From the NCBI GenBank assembly GCA_024398815.1, contig JAKSIL010000005.1, positions 1 to 64,000 of the forward strand: a stretch of DNA of 64,000 nt, written 5' to 3'. This DNA comes from Fibrobacter sp. Lineage in GTDB: Bacteria > Fibrobacterota > Fibrobacteria > Fibrobacterales > Fibrobacteraceae. This document shows, in pieces, positions 61,312-64,000 of this stretch. Numbering within the stretch: position 1 is the stretch's first letter; each line of letters starts with the position of its first letter. A model generated the notes under the pieces. It made no database searches and had not been told where the DNA came from. It saw nothing but the letters and a program-made list of their open reading frames with translations. Position numbers and translations under genes: made by a program.

Positions 61312-62729
61312 TTCTTGCCGCTATATTCGCGTTGCTCGTGGTTAGCGCGAGCGCCGCGGAATCTTTCAGCAACAAAAGCTCTGTCGATTGCGGCGGGCTT
61401 TTTTTGCTACACATGGGCGACAAGCAGTTTTCCGCAAGGGGCTGCAACGAAAACGCATCTATCGGCATCAATAATCTCACGCTCTATGGCGGACTCGCCC
61501 ACTACCGCATCATGGGGCGCTACACCGACGAATGGGATGTCAAGGGAGTAAACGACTTGAAATTCGGAAACGCCGGTTTCGAGAGTCGTTTCAAGTACAC
61601 CACTTTAGGCGTCGACATTAGCAGTCTTCCGTTCATCCGTTCAAAAATCGAAATTCACCATCCGGATTCATTGTTCTTCTTCGGAGCAAGCATCATGCGC
61701 GGCGAACCGGAAATCGGAAACATCCGCTGGATTTCAGAGAACAAGTCCGACCTAGTCCACGAAATCTCGGTGGACTGGCAAACGCATTTCCTTTACCGGC
61801 ACTTCGACGCAGGATCAAAAATCGCAAACCATCAATTCGGCATTTTCGCAGGATTCTTTGAAACCAGTCCTGAGAACCCGAGCAAGGAATACTACGTCCG
61901 TGATTCCGTACAAGCGATTATTCTCGGCGGGAACTACAAAGGAAACTTCGCGAAGGACTCTGTAGAGGCCCGCTACATCTTTGCCGATGCAGACATCTAC
62001 CTCTACGGCATCATGCAGCAGGAAGAAAGTCGCAAGAGGTTCATGTACATTCCGCTAAACGCCCAGTTGCATTTCGCCGAAGCCAAATGGAAGCGAAAGT
62101 ACTTGCAGGCGCATCTGGACTTCGCATACGCCACGGCACAAATGGACGCTAATCCCGACAGGTTCTTCGAAACGCTCGCACCGAACCGCGCTCTCCCCAC
62201 TTCCGTTCTAAAGGCGCTCTCGTTCTCTTTCCTGAAAAAGAATTTCCGCGTCGATGCCGATATCGACGCCATGGGAATCTTCGGAGGCGCGACATTGCAA
62301 TGGCCTATCGGTCACCAGCTGACATTTACACCCAAGATAAATATTGACGGCTACTATGCGCAAGGCGAAGCCGACATTCGCAAAAAAACGGAAAACACGG
62401 TCATCATTTCCACGCAAAGCTACATCGAGGAATTCACCCGCAAGTTAAGCAGCTTCGGAAGCGTTCTCACGCTTGGAAGCGAACTTTCACTCTGGAAGAA
62501 CTTGTCCATCGACTACAGCGTCACCCAGCTGATTCCGTTCCACATCAGCTACCGGGAAATCCGGCCCGGCGAAGTCAAAGAAAAAGAAGAAGACGAACGC
62601 AGCCACGGCGGCTCGCACGGTCCAAGGCTTTTCGAACAAGAGAAGACGAAAGGCGACGTAGAGAGCACGGCGTCAGCAGCATTTAGGAACGGATTTGCGA
62701 CAAGTTTATCGGTTGTGTACAGGATGTAA
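61305..62729 (+). CDS. Outer-membrane barrel-like protein, TTG start inside the lipoprotein gene
   Basis: 474 residues. Start taken at TTG 61305, which begins a signal peptide (MVILAAIFALLVVSASAA) lacking the usual basic residues. A frame shift by one T would give MKMVIL instead, so the annotated start or the base call deserves a check. The mature part shows strand-like alternation through its length (YGGLAHYRIMGRYTDEWD, FKYTTLGVDISSL, LTFTPKINIDGYYAQ, FATSLSVVYRM with final aromatic), the pattern of an outer-membrane barrel. Overlaps the lipoprotein stop by 7 bp. Function unknown. Confidence 0.58.
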   Translation: MVILAAIFALLVVSASAAESFSNKSSVDCGGLFLLHMGDKQFSARGCNENASIGINNLTLYGGLAHYRIMGRYTDEWDVKGVNDLKFGNAGFESRFKYTTLGVDISSLPFIRSKIEIHHPDSLFFFGASIMRGEPEIGNIRWISENKSDLVHEISVDWQTHFLYRHFDAGSKIANHQFGIFAGFFETSPENPSKEYYVRDSVQAIILGGNYKGNFAKDSVEARYIFADADIYLYGIMQQEESRKRFMYIPLNAQLHFAEAKWKRKYLQAHLDFAYATAQMDANPDRFFETLAPNRALPTSVLKALSFSFLKKNFRVDADIDAMGIFGGATLQWPIGHQLTFTPKINIDGYYAQGEADIRKKTENTVIISTQSYIEEFTRKLSSFGSVLTLGSELSLWKNLSIDYSVTQLIPFHISYREIRPGEVKEKEEDERSHGGSHGPRLFEQEKTKGDVESTASAAFRNGFATSLSVVYRM

Positions 62730-62734
62730 AAAAA

Positions 62735-63364
62735 CTAGTCCTTTACGCAGCGGACATACAAATTCGAAAAACTGCAAATTACTCGCTGATATTTAAACCC
62801 GCGATCATACGAACAAAAATAAACATCAAGGCAAGAGATTTCCTGCCCCTGCGTATTTTCGGGAGATACCAAATACGGTGTATCAAAATAATGATCTTCA
62901 TACCCGTATTTAGCATAAGAAACACTAAAACCACATTCATCAGTTCCATTTGGATCGTCTTCCGGATTTAAAACAGTCCAACCACTAGATGATTTCAAAC
63001 GTACATTCGCCATAGAATCACCACCTACAGCATCAAAAAGCCGATTCCACTCAGCCTCATTAGGAATATGCCAGCCCAAAGGACACGAGGCTGAATATAC
63101 GCTATATGTGCGTCCCATTGCACGGCAATCATCTTCTTCATAATAACACAAACTACCTTCAACGTCATACTTCAAATTTTCAGCCATCCAAACCTGGTCA
63201 CCAATGGTCGTGTATTTATATTCACGACCGTCGCGTTCGTCAACGAATGTTCCGCGTTTACTTTCCGGGCACACGTCAGATGCGGACCATTCGCCAGCAT
63301 CTGTTGTGCAAGATGTCAATACGATTAATTGAAGAAAGAAAAAAGGAGATAAGTATTTTTTCAT
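62735..63364 (-). CDS. Small FISUMP lipoprotein
   Basis: 209 residues with lipobox VLTSC. The FISUMP domain takes almost the whole protein from KYTTIGDQVWMAENLKYDVE (near residue 50) through GRTYSVYSASCPLGWHIPNE to LYVRCVKD at the end. This is the minimal form of the domain seen in the window. CGGAG lies five bases before ATG 63364, just after a palindrome that separates it from the LolA-like gene on the same strand. Confidence 0.88.
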   Translation of the reverse strand: MKKYLSPFFFLQLIVLTSCTTDAGEWSASDVCPESKRGTFVDERDGREYKYTTIGDQVWMAENLKYDVEGSLCYYEEDDCRAMGRTYSVYSASCPLGWHIPNEAEWNRLFDAVGGDSMANVRLKSSSGWTVLNPEDDPNGTDECGFSVSYAKYGYEDHYFDTPYLVSPENTQGQEISCLDVYFCSYDRGFKYQRVICSFSNLYVRCVKD

Positions 63365-63374
63365 ATATACTCCG

Positions 63375-63395
63375 ATTCTGAATCAAGTTCAGAAT
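63375..63395. repeat. REP-type palindrome between the LolA-like and FISUMP genes
   Basis: ATTCTGAA, loop TCAAG, TTCAGAAT: a perfect 8-bp stem. The flanking minus-strand text (GTCATTCTGAACTTGATTC) resembles a palindrome family I recall from many bacterial genomes. It is 11 bp upstream of the FISUMP ATG. Confidence 0.6.
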
Positions 63396-63412
63396 GACGT
63401 GTTATACCTTTT

Positions 63413-64000
63413 CTAAAATTCAAAGAGTTTGTCCGGGAATTTTTTTGAACTACGGAGCGCAAGGATTTCTGTTGTCACCTTTGTCTCCTTGCCGGAAGCA
63501 ATTACGGAAACTTCCATGGTCTTAAGATTATTTTCGGCGTCGTATGTAAACGTAGTCAAGGCAGACGAAGTAGCGTCATTATGTTCCAGTTTTTCAATCC
63601 GTTTTTTCTTGGAATCGTAATAAAGAGTCCCTTGAGAACCGACTATTTTGTACAAATTCTCCGACACAAAAACAGGTTCCTGCCAATCGCCGGAATCAAG
63701 AGGATTAATCTTGGATAATGTTTTTGAGCCAAGGACTTCACCATTGTATGGTAAAATCTGAATCTTATTCGTTTTCAAGTCAACCACCTTCATGCGCGAG
63801 CCGTTTACAATGCTGCGCTGGCTGATGAAAGGAGCCTTCATTTCGGCATAAATCTTTAAAGGTCCCTTTTTCACCATATAAATTGAGATATTTTGTTTGC
63901 CAGCAGAAGAATTAACCGTGGTACGGATACTCATTTCAATGGAATCCTGCGCAAGAGATGAGGTTTTAAGGTCCGCACGAATTTGATTCAGGGACAGAGC
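63413..64000 (-). CDS. LolA-like outer-membrane lipoprotein-sorting protein (5' end beyond window)
   Basis: The frame is open from 63413 to the right edge, so the start lies outside. The visible part (residues of about 195) has the LolA-like (PF17131-type) strand pattern: IYMVKKGPLKIYAEMKAPF, MKVVDLKTNKIQILPYN, and LYYDSKKKRIEKLEH. The paired 'residue binding to a lipid-bearing half-barrel' fold is typical of periplasmic lipoprotein carriers. The FISUMP lipoprotein gene follows after a 48-bp spacer with a palindrome. Confidence 0.6.
   Translation of the reverse strand, partial: ALSLNQIRADLKTSSLAQDSIEMSIRTTVNSSAGKQNISIYMVKKGPLKIYAEMKAPFISQRSIVNGSRMKVVDLKTNKIQILPYNGEVLGSKTLSKINPLDSGDWQEPVFVSENLYKIVGSQGTLYYDSKKKRIEKLEHNDATSSALTTFTYDAENNLKTMEVSVIASGKETKVTTEILALRSSKKFPDKLFEF

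Overview
The window reads as chromosomal DNA of a Fibrobacter species (F. succinogenes group). The strongest marker is the repeated FISUMP domain (Fibrobacter succinogenes major paralogous domain), found in four lipoproteins. Gram-negative envelope genes, about a dozen lipoproteins with clear lipoboxes and a compact gene layout agree with this. I see no rRNA, tRNA, CRISPR array, prophage or insertion sequence.

Region by region. 1-2.4 kb: an edge-truncated zinc-type substrate-binding protein, a NagD-like HAD phosphatase and rsmE. 2.4-7 kb: an envelope locus of a FecR-domain lipoprotein, a 49-residue lipoprotein that is a tandem partial copy of its neighbour, a CsgG/TolB-like lipoprotein and two LPP20-type proteins. 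7-14 kb: a DUF4416 protein, a metzincin-type lipoprotein, comEC, hisN-hisC and a small outer-membrane protein. 14-19.5 kb: clpB behind a near-perfect sigma-54 promoter, and an RND/MMPL exporter. 19.6-28 kb: a surface-glycan locus on the minus strand (flippase, LicD, aminotransferase, LicC/PntC-like nucleotidyltransferase, two glycosyltransferases, an LtaS-like phosphotransferase) whose logic is to make and transfer a small aminoalkyl phosphate or phosphonate group. 28-37.8 kb: an SRPBCC protein, a UbiD decarboxylase fused in frame to a signal peptide and a HExxH peptidase, a GH57 branching-enzyme-like protein with a Lys/Ala-rich DUF4912 partner, and a FadL-like barrel with a lipoprotein. 37.9-49 kb: housekeeping genes thrC, mutL, lpxB and dnaE, a possible winged-helix regulator, and a lipoprotein of three four-cysteine repeats. 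49-64 kb: GDP-mannose dehydratase and reductase, two long repeat-rich FISUMP lipoproteins, a glycosyltransferase with a lipid-flippase-like protein, a double-FISUMP lipoprotein, a lipoprotein/outer-membrane pair, a small FISUMP lipoprotein and an edge-truncated LolA-like protein.

The most unusual objects are the UbiD-peptidase fusion at 28718-32125, the sigma-54 promoter with an upstream inverted repeat before clpB, the duplicated mini-lipoprotein in the FecR/LPP20 locus, and the long FISUMP lipoproteins built from collagen-like and cysteine-bearing repeats. All assignments are from reading motifs; no database search was run.
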